Shown here: positions 34,963 to 45,308 of the stretch, one piece after another
Numbering within the stretch: the stretch's first letter is position 1
Layout of the letters: every line of letters starts with the position of its first letter
NCBI RefSeq assembly: GCF_901709675.1
Contig: NC_051093.1
Coordinates: forward strand, 1,134,553 to 1,198,552
Direction of reading: 5' to 3'
DNA: 64,000 nucleotides
DNA from: Syngnathus acus
Taxonomy: Eukaryota > Chordata > Actinopteri > Syngnathiformes > Syngnathidae
Notes under the pieces: generated by a model
Told to the model about the DNA's origin: nothing
Database searches by the model: none
The model's input: the letters and a program-made list of their open reading frames with translations, nothing else
Made by a program: the position numbers and the translations under genes

Positions 34963-35900
34963 GGTTTTTTAGTTATGAACGATTCTTTTATAGGTCATCC
35001 AGAGTTCACCCAGCCCCCCATCTGCTCAAAATGAACCCAAAATGGTACCGTTCGTTTGTGCTTCGTTAGTGCTGGTTTGTGCAGCAAAAATTTTCGTTTG
35101 TGCTGCTTCCGTTTCGGAGATATTACACATTTATTTTATAGCGATGACGTCACCTAGCCCCCCACTTCGCTCCAAATGGACCCAAAATGGTACCGTTCGT
35201 TTGTGCTTCGTTTGTGCAGGTTTGTGCAGCAAAAATTTTCGTTTGTGCTGCTTCCGTTTCGGAGATATTACACATTTATTTTATAGCGATGACGTCACCC
35301 AGCCCCCCACCTCGCTCCAAATGGACCCAAAATGGTACCGTTCGTTTGTGCTTCGTTTGTGCAGGTTTGTGCAGCAAAAATTTTCGTTTGTGCTGCTATG
35401 GTTTTTTAGTTATGAACGATTCTTTTATAGGTCATCCAGAGTTCACCCAGCCCCCCATCTGCTCGAAATGGACCCAAAACGGTACCGTTCGTTTGTGCTT
35501 CGTTAGTGCTGGTTTGTGCAGCAAAAATTTTCGTTTGTGCTGCTTCCGTTTCGGAGATATTACACATTTATTTTATAGCGATGACGTCACCTAGCCCCCC
35601 ACTTCGCTCCAAATGGACCCAAAATGGTACCGTTCGTTTGTGCTTCGTTTGTGCAGGTTTGTGCAGCAAACATTTTCGTTTGTGCTGCTTCCGTTTCGTA
35701 GATATTACACATTTATTTTATAGCGATGACGTCAGGTAGCCCCGCCCCCCTGTTTACTTCCAAATTGACCCAAAATAGTGCCGGTCGTTTGTGTTTCGTT
35801 TGTGCTGGTTTGTGCTGCAAAAAGTTTCGTTTGTGATGCTACGGTTTTGCAGATATTACACATTTAATTCATAGCGAAGACGTCACCCAGCCCACGTCAC
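34963..35900 (+). repeat. Left inverted end of the MULE-like element: ~145 bp tandem units
   Basis: Together with 29408-29520 this forms the left end. Units contain GGTACCGTTCGTTTGTGCTT, then TTTTCGTTTGTGCTGC, and either TATTACACATTTATTTTATA or a variant with TTAGTTATGAACGATTC. The inverted counterpart is at about 41100-42079. Open frames here reading CASFVLVCAAK are repeat artefacts. Confidence 0.85.
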
Positions 35901-36176
35901 TGTATTTTGTCGCGAATTTCAAGCTCCTGGACTGGAATGCTCCTGATGCAGGACGAATACAAGGTAAACATGTTCTTAGCCTTTTTTTTCTTTTCTTTTT
36001 ATCTTACAGAAAACTTTCACTGCGGGGAATGGCTTTTAGTACGAGGATATTTCTGTAATTATGTTTGTATCGTGCTCATTGATTAATTTCCTTGTTTTCA
36101 ATAAGCCTATGTGATCATTTTTTTCAATTACATCTGACATGCAAAAGGTTCACCGCAATCTAAATACCTGATGAGT

Positions 36177-38777
36177 CTATGTCTGCTCCAAAACATTAAT
36201 TAATGCAACAATTAATACATGTATGTGAAGTTGATGACAGCCAGAAAAAGAAACTTGAAAACGTGAAAAAATAACTTTCTTTGTCAAAGGGAACATTATC
36301 AACATTTTTTTCCAACAATTCAAACAATGCATCACTGCACTGTGTAGAACAGCATGTGGGAAGATCTTAGTATTTACTGATGCTGCTTTCACTCCACTTC
36401 CCAGGTCATTATAGATCTCCCAGGCATATGCAGTCCTCCTGCAGTATGCCACATAATGCCCGAGAGAATCCTGGGTCAGTCCTGGTTCAAAGCCAATGAC
36501 TGCTCTCAAAGTAAAGGTCTTCTCTTTTAGCTCCAGACTGGAGGGAAATTCAAGCAAGGCAACTTCCTTGCAACTGCTACCAAGGTCAGTGTCAATCCAC
36601 ACAAACTCTCCCAGATTGTAGCTGTGAGTAACATTACCTGAACACAGAGCCTTGCCTGTATTGTTGTCCTGTGTTTTGAATGAAGACGGACAATGGGAAG
36701 GATTTTCAATTGGCCTGAGGCAGAGAGAGTCAGGAAGGCTGAGTCCCTCTTCAGCAGCAGTCTGAAGAGAAGCCATGCCACAGGTCTGCAGGACAGCAAC
36801 GTTTGGACAAACAAGTGAAACTTGCCTTGTTACTTGTTGGCTTAAACTGCAGTACTGTGAGGAGCATTGTTTTATCAAATAAACACTTGGGATATTCCTC
36901 ATTGCGCTCTCAATTACAGTGGAGATGTGGCATTGTGCATCAATTTGGAGAGCACCTGAGGTCAGGAGGACAGGTTTGAATATTTCCCCCAGCAGTTCTG
37001 CCCTCTGTGAGTATACCTGTGGGTTCACACTCTGTGTTGTGATGGTTTTCACCAGGTGGAGGAATTGGTTCCCACGTTCATAGTTCAAAACAGTCTTTTC
37101 AAATGAAAAACTTTCACAGAAAGAACAGCATAAGCATTGCAAGACAGAATCAAATGCACAAGTATTGAGCACAAACACTTTTGATGTGCGAAGTTTAACA
37201 GGCCGTTGATGGTTCCCGTTTTTCAACAATGGTACCTTGACTTTTTTCCAGCCCACTTGTGTGTCAATATGCAGCCATTCAGGACAAGGAGAGAGATATG
37301 AAGTTATCTTTCTTTTTTTCGGTGGGACCGCTAAACCTCTCCAGTTTTCAACTGCACTGTCAGTAGATGCATCTGGCTCCGCTCCAGGATGAGATTTTTC
37401 TCCCCTTTTGTTTACTACTTCAGTTTGAGAAGTACTGCAGACATTGTCAGGCTCTCTGACGGTCGTGGCATCACACACATCACTTTTTTGTTTTGCAGAG
37501 CAAATCCGCATGTTTCCCTCAATGAAGGAAAGATGACGAGCAACAAACCGGTCCACACGAATGGGTAGGCTTTCATGCTTGAAAAGGCCTTTTTTTATGT
37601 TTTTGAACTCTGCTTCAACAGCTGCGGAACTTGCAGTGATGCTGGCGCTTTTGAAGAGAGGGACCATTATTGCTGTCCAGAGTGGCAAGTAACTTCCAAG
37701 TCTTGTTATTTGGGGAATAATCTCAGGGAGGAAGTGGATGTTGTCTCTATCCCCATCAGCCATGGCAAGTGACCTGCTCTCCTCACATATTTCTGTCACC
37801 CACTCTCGGACATTAGTCTGGATGTGCTGATTTAATGAATCACCTGGTTCTTGTCCCTCAACTTCCTCATCTGAAATGGGGACAGATTCCTCTGCGATTT
37901 GCGCTCTCAAGTATTTCTTGCACTTTTCTGATGGGATAGGGGCTCCAGAATTGTCATTACCCTCTGTCTCACTCAGTGCCACAATGGTGATAGCACGAAG
38001 AAGTTCTTTTGCATGTTGCAAACATTGTGACTTAAGAAGCTGTGCTATTGACCTAACAAAGAAATCCTTAACACGAGGTCTTTTGTTTTTCAGGCAGTCC
38101 CATCGGCAGATCATCTTAATGCAGTGTGCTACATCTACCCTGACAAAACATGGGGGTAGATGTCCAGGTTGATTCCCACGTGAAATGTTAAAGCACTCAT
38201 TGATGTAGCTCTTCAGATCAGGATGAGGGGTAAAAGCTTTGACTAGAGCTCCAATAATCGCCAGAGAAAAGTCACTCACTGCTTCTTTAGGAACAGATGC
38301 ACCTGCATGGATCCATTCCTTCAGCCACTGTGTGATAGCATTAACATCATGCTTCTCTGACAGCATCTGCACGACTGGGACACTGGAGCTGGTATGCCCT
38401 GTCATAACACCCTGATACAGGAAGATATGGCCAGACATGCCATTCGGCCTCATCAGTTTTTTAACTATTGAGCCAGTTGCATCAACACATAATATTGGGT
38501 GGGATTTCTTTAAGCTCTTGTACACATGCATTTGTGTTTGACTCCAATAGTGACAGAAAAACTTGTCAAGTCCAATGTCTTTGATGCTGTCACTGTGAGG
38601 TGCACTGTATTTCAACATCTGCAATGATAAAATTGGATTTTTGTCACCTAATGCCAAATCATTTTTCTCTTGCTTTGCCTTGCGCAGGGTGGCCAAATTT
38701 GGCAGGTGGCTTGGCTCAGGGTCTCCGAAGTCCATCGATTTATTTGCCTGTGATGCTCGCCATACATGTGGTTCCAT
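36177..38777 (-). CDS. MULE-like transposase fused to a ubiquitin-specific-protease-like domain
   Basis: An uninterrupted 866-codon frame from ATG at 38777. Residues 90-420 look like an RNase H-fold DDE transposase: Asp99 (LCVDATGS), Asp169 (AVSDFSLAIIGALVKAF) and Glu388 or Glu390 (SSAAVEAEFKNIK), with a conserved-looking FVRVDVAHCIKMICRW between. A Lys/Arg-rich hinge follows (PPKKRK, 486-491). Residues 535-800 resemble a C19-type deubiquitinase: Cys540 in LNTCAFDSVLQCL, His774 in LGHYVAYC, and Asp791 or its neighbour Asn790 in WEIYNDL, matching the order and spacing of a Cys-His-Asp triad. A minus-strand GTAAGT upstream (near 38800) hints that a 5' non-coding exon may exist. The 9 bp duplication supports Mutator affinity; exact family unknown to me. 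A KDZ/Zisupton relative is an alternative. Confidence 0.7.
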   Translation of the reverse strand: MEPHVWRASQANKSMDFGDPEPSHLPNLATLRKAKQEKNDLALGDKNPILSLQMLKYSAPHSDSIKDIGLDKFFCHYWSQTQMHVYKSLKKSHPILCVDATGSIVKKLMRPNGMSGHIFLYQGVMTGHTSSSVPVVQMLSEKHDVNAITQWLKEWIHAGASVPKEAVSDFSLAIIGALVKAFTPHPDLKSYINECFNISRGNQPGHLPPCFVRVDVAHCIKMICRWDCLKNKRPRVKDFFVRSIAQLLKSQCLQHAKELLRAITIVALSETEGNDNSGAPIPSEKCKKYLRAQIAEESVPISDEEVEGQEPGDSLNQHIQTNVREWVTEICEESRSLAMADGDRDNIHFLPEIIPQITRLGSYLPLWTAIMVPLFKSASITASSAAVEAEFKNIKKGLFKHESLPIRVDRFVARHLSFIEGNMRICSAKQKSDVCDATTVREPDNVCSTSQTEVVNKRGEKSHPGAEPDASTDSAVENWRGLAVPPKKRKITSYLSPCPEWLHIDTQVGWKKVKVPLLKNGNHQRPVKLRTSKVFVLNTCAFDSVLQCLCCSFCESFSFEKTVLNYERGNQFLHLVKTITTQSVNPQVYSQRAELLGEIFKPVLLTSGALQIDAQCHISTVIESAMRNIPSVYLIKQCSSQYCSLSQQVTRQVSLVCPNVAVLQTCGMASLQTAAEEGLSLPDSLCLRPIENPSHCPSSFKTQDNNTGKALCSGNVTHSYNLGEFVWIDTDLGSSCKEVALLEFPSSLELKEKTFTLRAVIGFEPGLTQDSLGHYVAYCRRTAYAWEIYNDLGSGVKAASVNTKIFPHAVLHSAVMHCLNCWKKMLIMFPLTKKVIFSRFQVSFSGCHQLHIHVLIVALINVLEQT

Positions 38778-38967
38778 CCTGCCCTCACAAAGTTTTTACT
38801 TACATTGGTCGATGGTCACTTCCCAGAAAAAGACGCTTTCTGTCACTCACTGTTATTAAATCTTCGGAGATAGTTGTGTATTTGTCGCTTGAAAAAGTTG
38901 CACGTCTTTGTTTTTCGCCACCCTGTTGCGATATGTCTTACCGGCCTGCAGAGGTCACTTGGCATGG

Positions 38968-40869
38968 TACCGTAATTTTCGGACTATAAGTCGCACCGGA
39001 GTATAAGTCGCACCAGCCATAAAATGCCCAAAAAAGTGAAAAAAAACATATATAAGTCGCTCCGGAGTATAAGTCGCATTTTGGGGGGCAATTTATTCGA
39101 CAAAATCCAACACCAAGAACAGTCATGAACGAGCAACAACAGGCTAAACGATAGCTATGCTAACGTGACATAAACACAAACTAAGAGCTGAGAACGGCCC
39201 TGACGTAAAATTCAGAGTTATTCAAAAAACTATTACATAAATAACACGTTAATAAAACCATCTGCGTCACTCCAATTCATTAAATCCATCAATCGTCCTT
39301 TGTCAACAATGCGTGCGCGCCGCTGACGGCTCTTGCACTTAAAAATATTCCACAGGCCCATATAACGATATATAAATTATATATCAAATAACTATTATAT
39401 AAGCAATAATGTTATCAAACCATCTGTGCACTCTAAATCATTAAATCCATCGATCAAATTCCTCGTCCTTTGTCAACATCGCCGCGCGTGCGCCCTGACG
39501 TCAGCCTCGTCGTTATTCCACAGATCTACTATATATAGATAATATATATTGTAGCGTTAACAAAGTTCAAGGAAAGACGTGGGTTTGGTAAACGGCTCTT
39601 TATTTAACAAAACAAACTTACAGGCGTGTGGCGGCGTGGACGTCCAGCCACGAAAGGGGACGAGAGCTCCATACGATAGGACCGGGCGTGCGTAGAAGCC
39701 ATGACCGAGATCCATGCACCGTCCTCGGACAGCCACCCGGCTGAGCGCCGGCCCTCGACTTCCATCCACGGAGCTGAAAGGCAGCTCGGTAGAGTAGGAC
39801 CGGGCGTGCGTAAAAGCATTGTCCGAGCACCATCCACCGTCCCTGGACAGCCACCCGGCCGAGCGCCGGCGCCCGACTTCAATCCACGAAAGTGAAAGAA
39901 AGCTGGACGAGTCGATCTTTGTCCTTTATGTAAACAACCGTCGCGCTGCTGACGCGCGACCGCGACGTCGCGTCGCGCTGCTGACGTCAGCAGCGCGACG
40001 TCGCGAGTCACTCGTCCAGCTTTCTTTCACTTTCGTGGATTGAAGTCGGGCGCTGGCGCTCGGCCGGGTGGCTGTCCAGGGACGGTGGATGGTGCTCGGA
40101 CAATGCTTTTACGCACGCCCGGTCCTACTCTACCGAGCTGCCTTTCAGCTCCGTGGATGGAAGTCGAGGGCCGGCGCTCAGCCGGGTGGCTGTCCGAGGA
40201 CGGTGCATGGATCTCGGTCATGGCTTCTACGCACGCCCGGTCCTATCGTATGGAGCTCTCGTCCCCTTTCGTGGCTGGACGTCCACGCCGCCACACGCCT
40301 GTAAGTTTGTTTTGTTAAATAAAGAGCCGTTTACCAAACCCACGTCTTTCCTTGAACTTTGTTAACGCTACAATATAGTTATATAGTAAATCTGTGGAAT
40401 AACGACGAGGCTGGCGTCAGGGCGCACGCGCGGCGATGTTGACAAAGGACGAGGAATTTGATCGATGGATTTAATGATTTAGAGTGCACAGATGGTTTGA
40501 TAACATTATTGCTTATATAATAGTTATTTGATATATAATTTATATATCGTTATATGGGCCTGTGGAATATTTTTAAGTGCAAAAGCCGTCAGCGGCGCGC
40601 ACGCATTGTTGACAAAGGACGATTGATGGATTTAATGAATTGGAGTGACGCAGATGGTTTCGCGCTGCTGTCGTCACTTGAAATTCAAATTACAGTAATC
40701 CCTTGCTACATTGCGGTTCGTTTATCGCGGTTTCATTTTTTTTTTTTTGAAATTTTTTTTTTGAAATTTTTTGAAAAAAAAAAACACATATAAGTCGCTC
40801 CTGAGTATAAGTCGCCCCCCCACCCAAACTATGAAAAAAACCGCGACTTATAGTCCGAAAATTACGGTA
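38968..40869. mobile_element. Pogo-like element containing a giant palindrome
   Basis: Ends TACCGTAATTTTCGGACTAT and the complement, with ATAAGTCGC repeats in the subterminal parts and TA at both edges. The interior is a near-perfect inverted repeat: left arm about 39264-39912, right arm about 40010-40661, with a ~97 bp spacer. Identical 70-, 78- and 92-codon open frames appear on opposite strands in the two arms. Related ends occur at 45309. Confidence 0.85.
39264..40661. repeat. Long inverted repeat (arms about 650-700 bp)
   Basis: Anchor pairs: AGCGTTAACAAAGTTCAAGG near 39553 with its complement near 40352, and CCACGAAAGTGAAAGAAAGC at 39884 with its complement ending near 40038. The spacer holds a perfect palindrome centred on CTGACGTCAG near 39985. 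Confidence 0.88.
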
Positions 40870-41099
40870 ATTAGTTGGATAATACATGTGTAAGAATTAA
40901 GGAGTTATCATGATGTCAAGTGAAAAAGAATAAAATACATGACAGGGGGTTAATGAAGATGCATGATTTTAATAATGAAAAATTGCAATGGCACAAACAA
41001 ATGGTTAATTAACGATCCATGGAGCAAGGGTTTGACATCTCTAGAAAATAAATTAGTATTAAATAAATGACAAATTGAATGATTCACTGAACGCCAACA

Positions 41100-42079
41100 A
41101 ATTTTTTTGCGGCACAATCGGTACCATTTTTGCAGCACAAACCAGCACAAACGAACGGCACTATTTTGGGTCAATTTGGAAGTAAACAGGGGGGCGGGGC
41201 TACCTGACGTCATCGCTATAAAATAAATGTGTAATATCTCCGAAACGGAAGCAGCACAAACGAAAATTTTTGCTGCACAAACCTGCACAAACGAAGCACA
41301 AACGAACGGTACCATTTTGGGTCCATTTGGAGCGAAGTGGGGGGCTGGGTGACGTCATCGCTATAAAATAAATGTGTAATATCTCCGAAACGGAAGCAGC
41401 ACAAACGAAAATTTTTGCTGCACAAACCAGCACTAACGAAGCACAAACGAACGGTACCGTTTTGGGTCCATTTCGAGCAGATGGGGGGCTGGGTGAACTC
41501 TGGATGACCTATAAAAGAATCGTTCATAACTAAAAAACCATAGCAGCACAAACGAAAATTTTTGCTGCACAAACCTGCACAAACGAAGCACAAACGAACG
41601 GTACCATTTTGGGTCCATTTGGAGCGAGGTGGGGGGCTGGGTGACGTCATCGCTATAAAATAAATGTGTAATATCTTCGAAACGGAAGCAGCACAAACGA
41701 AAATTTTTGCTGCACAAACCTGCACAAACGAAGCACAAACGAACGGTACCATTTTGGGTCCATTTGGAGCGAAGTGGGGGGCTAGGTGACGTCATCGCTA
41801 TAAAATAAATGTCTAATATCTCCGAAACGGAAGCAGCACAAACGAAAATCTTTGCTGCACTAACGAAGCACAAACGAACGGTACCATTTTGGGTTCATTT
41901 TGAGCAGATGGGGGGCTGGGTGAACTCTGGATGACCTATAAAAGAATCGTTCATAACTAAAAAACCATAGCAGCACAAACGAAAATTTTTGCTGCACTAA
42001 CCAGCACAAACGAAGCACAAACGAAACAGACTATTTTACTTAAATTTTGCGTGGGGTGGGGGGCCAGCTTCACGCAGGT
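41100..42079 (-). repeat. Right inverted end of the MULE-like element: ~145 bp tandem units
   Basis: Reverse complement of the left-end array; the outermost 100 bp align with 29408-29520 almost base for base. Confidence 0.85.
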
Positions 42080-42300
42080 GAGGGGCGACGCGAACAGAAA
42101 CTATGGCAACCTAGACACATAGCAAAACTGGGGACGAGACGTGACACATTGTTGTTAAAAAGAAAGACAATTTTGAGTTTTGGTATTTTAACAAGAAACA
42201 TTGAGTTGACACTAATGATTTTTATTTTGCGGGCCACATAAAATGGTGTGGCGGGACGAATCTGGTCCCCGGGCCTTGAGTTTGACACCATGCTGTCGGG

Positions 42301-42385
42301 GAACACGCAAATTGGCTTACCACTGAGATGTGTAGCACGAGTTAAAAAAGAAAAAAGAAGACAAAGAGAGAAGAGAAGGGGAGAG

Positions 42386-42430
<45 letters not shown>

Positions 42431-42642
42431 AGAGCAAAGCCGTGGCTTGTGGATTGGAGTGGAGTGCTCATGATGATGACGTGCGGGCCCCTTTGGGGCG
42501 GTGTTCTCCGGCCCAGAAAAAGTCCGACTGGGGCGTGAGAGCCACATCTGGAATCGCAGCGAGCGAGGAAGACGCTCGAGTTCGTGAGGAGCCGAGACTT
42601 CAACTATTTTGCTCTTTTTTCCCGCTTTCAAGGAAACTTTTT
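42301..42642 (+). promoter_or_regulatory. pmp22 proximal upstream region and 5' non-coding exon
   Basis: A (GA)n tract at about 42389-42429 precedes a GC-rich segment. A donor CTTTTTG|GTAAGTTTGG-like site (GT at 42643-42644, preceded by TTTT) ends a probable non-coding first exon; mammalian PMP22 also has non-coding first exons. The transcription start is not identifiable. Confidence 0.5.
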
Positions 42643-43276
42643 GTAAGTTTGGACTTTAGGATCTGTTTTAACTCCTGTGTTGATTTGTTACTTTTGTTGT
42701 TGCCCCCCGAAACCACCACCCCCCGCGCGTCGTCTCGGAACCATGCAGCAGTAACTTCGCCTCCTCTCTCCGGATTTCAACTCGAGCGTTTTGGACATGT
42801 CCAAAAACTAGACGGGTGATTGAAGGGTTTTTTTTTTTTTTTTTTTTTTTACCGTAGAGTATATATTTCATCAAGTTAGTGAAGAGTTTGCATAGTCGGT
42901 TTCCAGTTTCCAAGAAGACACTTTGGCGGGCGCCGTCACTTATTTTCCGCTTCCAAACTTAAACTTTCTCTGGTTTCGATCTCCCTTTTGAGGGAGTAAC
43001 TACGTCAGCTTATGTCCCCCAACTCGCCGGTCGAGTACGGGTGGAAAGTAACACTTGAAACATTTCCTCGTAGTTTGCAATTTTTACGTCGGCAATGTAA
43101 GTGGATACTTGCAGACGTAAACATTGCGGTTGATGGCCACAAGTGAGGAAATGTCGCCGCCTAACGTCGAAGGCCCGCAGTGCATTGAACATTTTTTTCC
43201 CACCGACAGTACGTATTTGTTTCAATGTCTTCCCAAGTTTGTCTTTCTGTTCGTTTCCCGACAGAACCACTTGAAA

Positions 43277-44670
43277 ATGCTGCCCATCCTGCTCGGAGTG
43301 CTCATCTTGCACGTTATCATCCTCATCCTTCTCATCGTGTCCACAGCAGCAAGCGTAAGTTTGCAACTGTGTCTTTCGTCGACAATTTTGAATGGCTCAA
43401 AGAAACTTTTCATTTACTCTCTTCTGTGTATATTGTTACTTTTATAATCAAAGTATGATTTTCAATGTTAACTAAATATACAATTCATTCTTAGTAGTAA
43501 ATCGATTTGATGATATTGCGCCGCTCTTCTGTGTCCTGTATTTTAAAATGTAATCGTTTATTTACATGTCTCCGTTTTTTGAACTGTTGTTATTATTGAT
43601 GCTCCACTACATCTTAGATTTTATTATGGTGCCGCATTTCCTTCAAAATAATCGTTTGCTGAAAGAAATCCTTTAAATATGTCATTTTAATTATAATGAT
43701 ATCATTTCAGTATGGGCTATGTTATGACACCGCAGTTCCTCCAATTAAAACCAAATCTGTTATTTACACTTATTTTTAATTATTTTATACATTATTTGAG
43801 ATTACCATATTGTGTGGACGGATTTTTTTTATCCCTAAAAAATGCAGCATTGACACTTTTCTGTTGATTATTTCAAGATATTTGGTATACCATATATTGT
43901 ACCAGTATCTACTATATATTGCATTATTGGAACTGGATTTGATTAGGCGGCACTACGCTGCCCCGTAGCCAAAAGGCTGAAGGTTGGCCTCCCCGCCGCC
44001 ACCCTTTGCAAGTGTCAGCTAACACGACACGACGGGGTTCTCCTTGTGCTGCTACCTGAAACCGTCTCCCTCCGTGTGTTGAGCAGGCTTGGACCATAGG
44101 TGGCGACGTCAGCCGGGACCTGTGGTACAACTGCCTGAGCAATGATGTCGCCTACCAGTGCACGCCGGCCAGCAACGAAGGTCTGCAAGTGAAAAGGCAA
44201 ACAAGATTGCACCCATGTGGACATGCCATCATGCCACGTGCGTTGTGTGTGTACTAGATTGGATCCAGGCGGTGCAGGCTCTGATGATCCTGGCCGTGCT
44301 CTTCTGCTTCTTCTCGCTGGCGGCTTTTGTGTTCCAGCTCTTCAAACTGGTGAAGGGCGGCCGCTTCTTCTTCACCGCCATCTTCCAGATCTTAGCCAGT
44401 GAGTTGTCGCTCGTCCTATTCGGTCATCTCCGTTTGGCGTAGATGTACCGCACGGCCTTTGTGACCAAGGCTCGCATGAATGCAAATGCAATGGCCTGTC
44501 TCCTTGCATCAGGTCTGTTTGTGATGTGCGGGGCCATCATCTACACGGTGATGAGAGCGGACGACTTGCCTGAGTCACAGCTGGGCTACGCCTACGTGCT
44601 GGCTTGGGTGGCTTTCCCGCTCTGCCTCATCAGTGGCCTCATTTACATTGTGCTGAGGAAGAAGGAATGA
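43277..44670 (+). CDS. pmp22: pmp22-like peripheral myelin protein 22 / EMP family
   Basis: Four coding exons: 43277-43354, 44087-44180, 44258-44398, 44513-44670. All are GT-AG, phases fit, 156 aa (mammalian PMP22 160). Tetraspan membrane protein of myelin and epithelia. Helix 1 is MLPILLGVLILHVIILILLI. The first loop has the claudin-family W and two Cys (DLWYNC, YQC). Helix 2 starts in WIQAVQALMIL, helix 3 follows KGGRFFFTAIFQILA, and helix 4 is YAYVLAWVAFPLCLISGLIY, ending LRKKE. GIFQILAG and YTV-type matches favour PMP22 over EMP1-3. The Asn of DLWYNC is followed by Cys-Leu, so the usual N-glycosylation sequon is absent. The neighbouring hs3st3b1 supports the call. Confidence 0.88.
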
Positions 44671-45308
44671 GAGAGCGTGCATGGCGAAGGAGGGTGAAAG
44701 ATGAGGTAGAGGAGGGGGGGTTGCACTGTGCCTACTGCCCGCAGACCAACACCACGCAGATGAGCGCAACGCGCATCGGCCCAAACACGTGTCCAAACTG
44801 CTCGTCATGCCATTGCGAAGCAGCGTCTGTGGCCTTTAGACATATTTATAGCATTTTTCCATGTTGTGTTGTACATAGTGTTGTTAACATTGTCTCACTT
44901 GTTAGGAAGCGTGCGTGTGTCTTGCACACGGCATGCAGCTGTGTGTCCGCCAGATATTACGCTTCAGGCTTTCTCGTCTTTGTTTTAGTGCTTGGAATAA
45001 TGCGCCTATGCCAAAAGGGGCGCTTCCAGAAGGAACTCAGCAATTGTATCATGAAGTGTCTTTTTATGCTGTGTGTGTGTTGATACTCCAAATAAAAGTG
45101 TTGCATTTTACTTTTGATAAAAATGGTGCTCTTTTGTTGTTGTTTTTTGCTATTCTTGAAATGTATAGCCTCTTTTGTTTATCTACTTGGCAAGTGTGTT
45201 GGGTCCTGTGATTAATTTGCTCTATGTAAGCATCACGTTTCAAGTACTGTCAGTATTCTTCCAAATAAACCTTCACTTGAGTAAAACAACATTGTCTTGA
45301 TACAAGTA
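44671..45308 (+). other. pmp22 3' UTR
   Basis: AATAAA signals at 45091-45096 and about 45264. A (GT)n stretch lies near 45071. The downstream end is followed by a pogo-like element at 45309. Confidence 0.65.

Larger units (their letters stand above)
29408..42079 (-). mobile_element. MULE-like (Mutator superfamily) DNA transposon with long tandem-repeat ends
   Basis: Ends ACCTGCGTGAAGCTGGCC and its inverse, flanked by the 9 bp duplication GAGGGGCGA (29399-29407 and 42080-42088). Homologous unbroken LTRs at 13227 and 56398 show this 9 bp present once. Nine-base duplications are typical of Mutator-like elements. Inverted ends of about 1 kb consist of ~145 bp tandem units containing CGTTTGTGCTTCGTTTGTGC. 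One gene on the minus strand (36177-38777). Two younger insertions: the chromovirus in the left end and the palindromic element on the right. Native length is about 5.3 kb. Confidence 0.8.
29128..42146 (-). mobile_element. Solo Gypsy-type LTR, split by the MULE-like transposon
   Basis: Left part 29128-29407 begins TGTCACGGATCGG; right part about 42080-42146 ends ACGAGACGTGACA. A 5 bp duplication CATTG flanks it (29123-29127 and 42147-42151). In reverse complement it aligns with the solo LTR at 56330-56665 and the LTRs at 13197 and 14734, giving the uninterrupted sequence needed to read the MULE target site. Confidence 0.85.
28950..42292. mobile_element. Outermost element of the TE nest: hAT-type non-autonomous element
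   Basis: Left end CAAAGGTGTCAGAC and right end GAGTTTGACACCATG are imperfect inverted repeats. Both subterminal parts carry GCGGGCCACA. The flanks are CTGTAGGG and CTGTCGGG (7 of 8 match), as expected for hAT. Without the inserted elements only about 0.32 kb remains (28950-29127 and 42147-42292). No coding capacity. Confidence 0.65.

Noticed and set aside
35042-35739. Cys/Phe-rich frames (CASFVLVCAAK) and their mirror at 40950-41873
   Set aside because: Generated by the tandem units of the MULE-like inverted ends; present in every unit and on opposite strands in the two ends.
36177-38777. Assignment of the 866-codon protein to the KDZ/Zisupton group
   Set aside because: No CxC zinc-finger block is visible and the 9 bp duplication favours a Mutator-type element; kept only as an alternative.
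39557-40365. Paired 70-135 codon frames as possible genes
   Set aside because: Identical frames on opposite strands reflect the palindrome, not selection on protein; no family resemblance.
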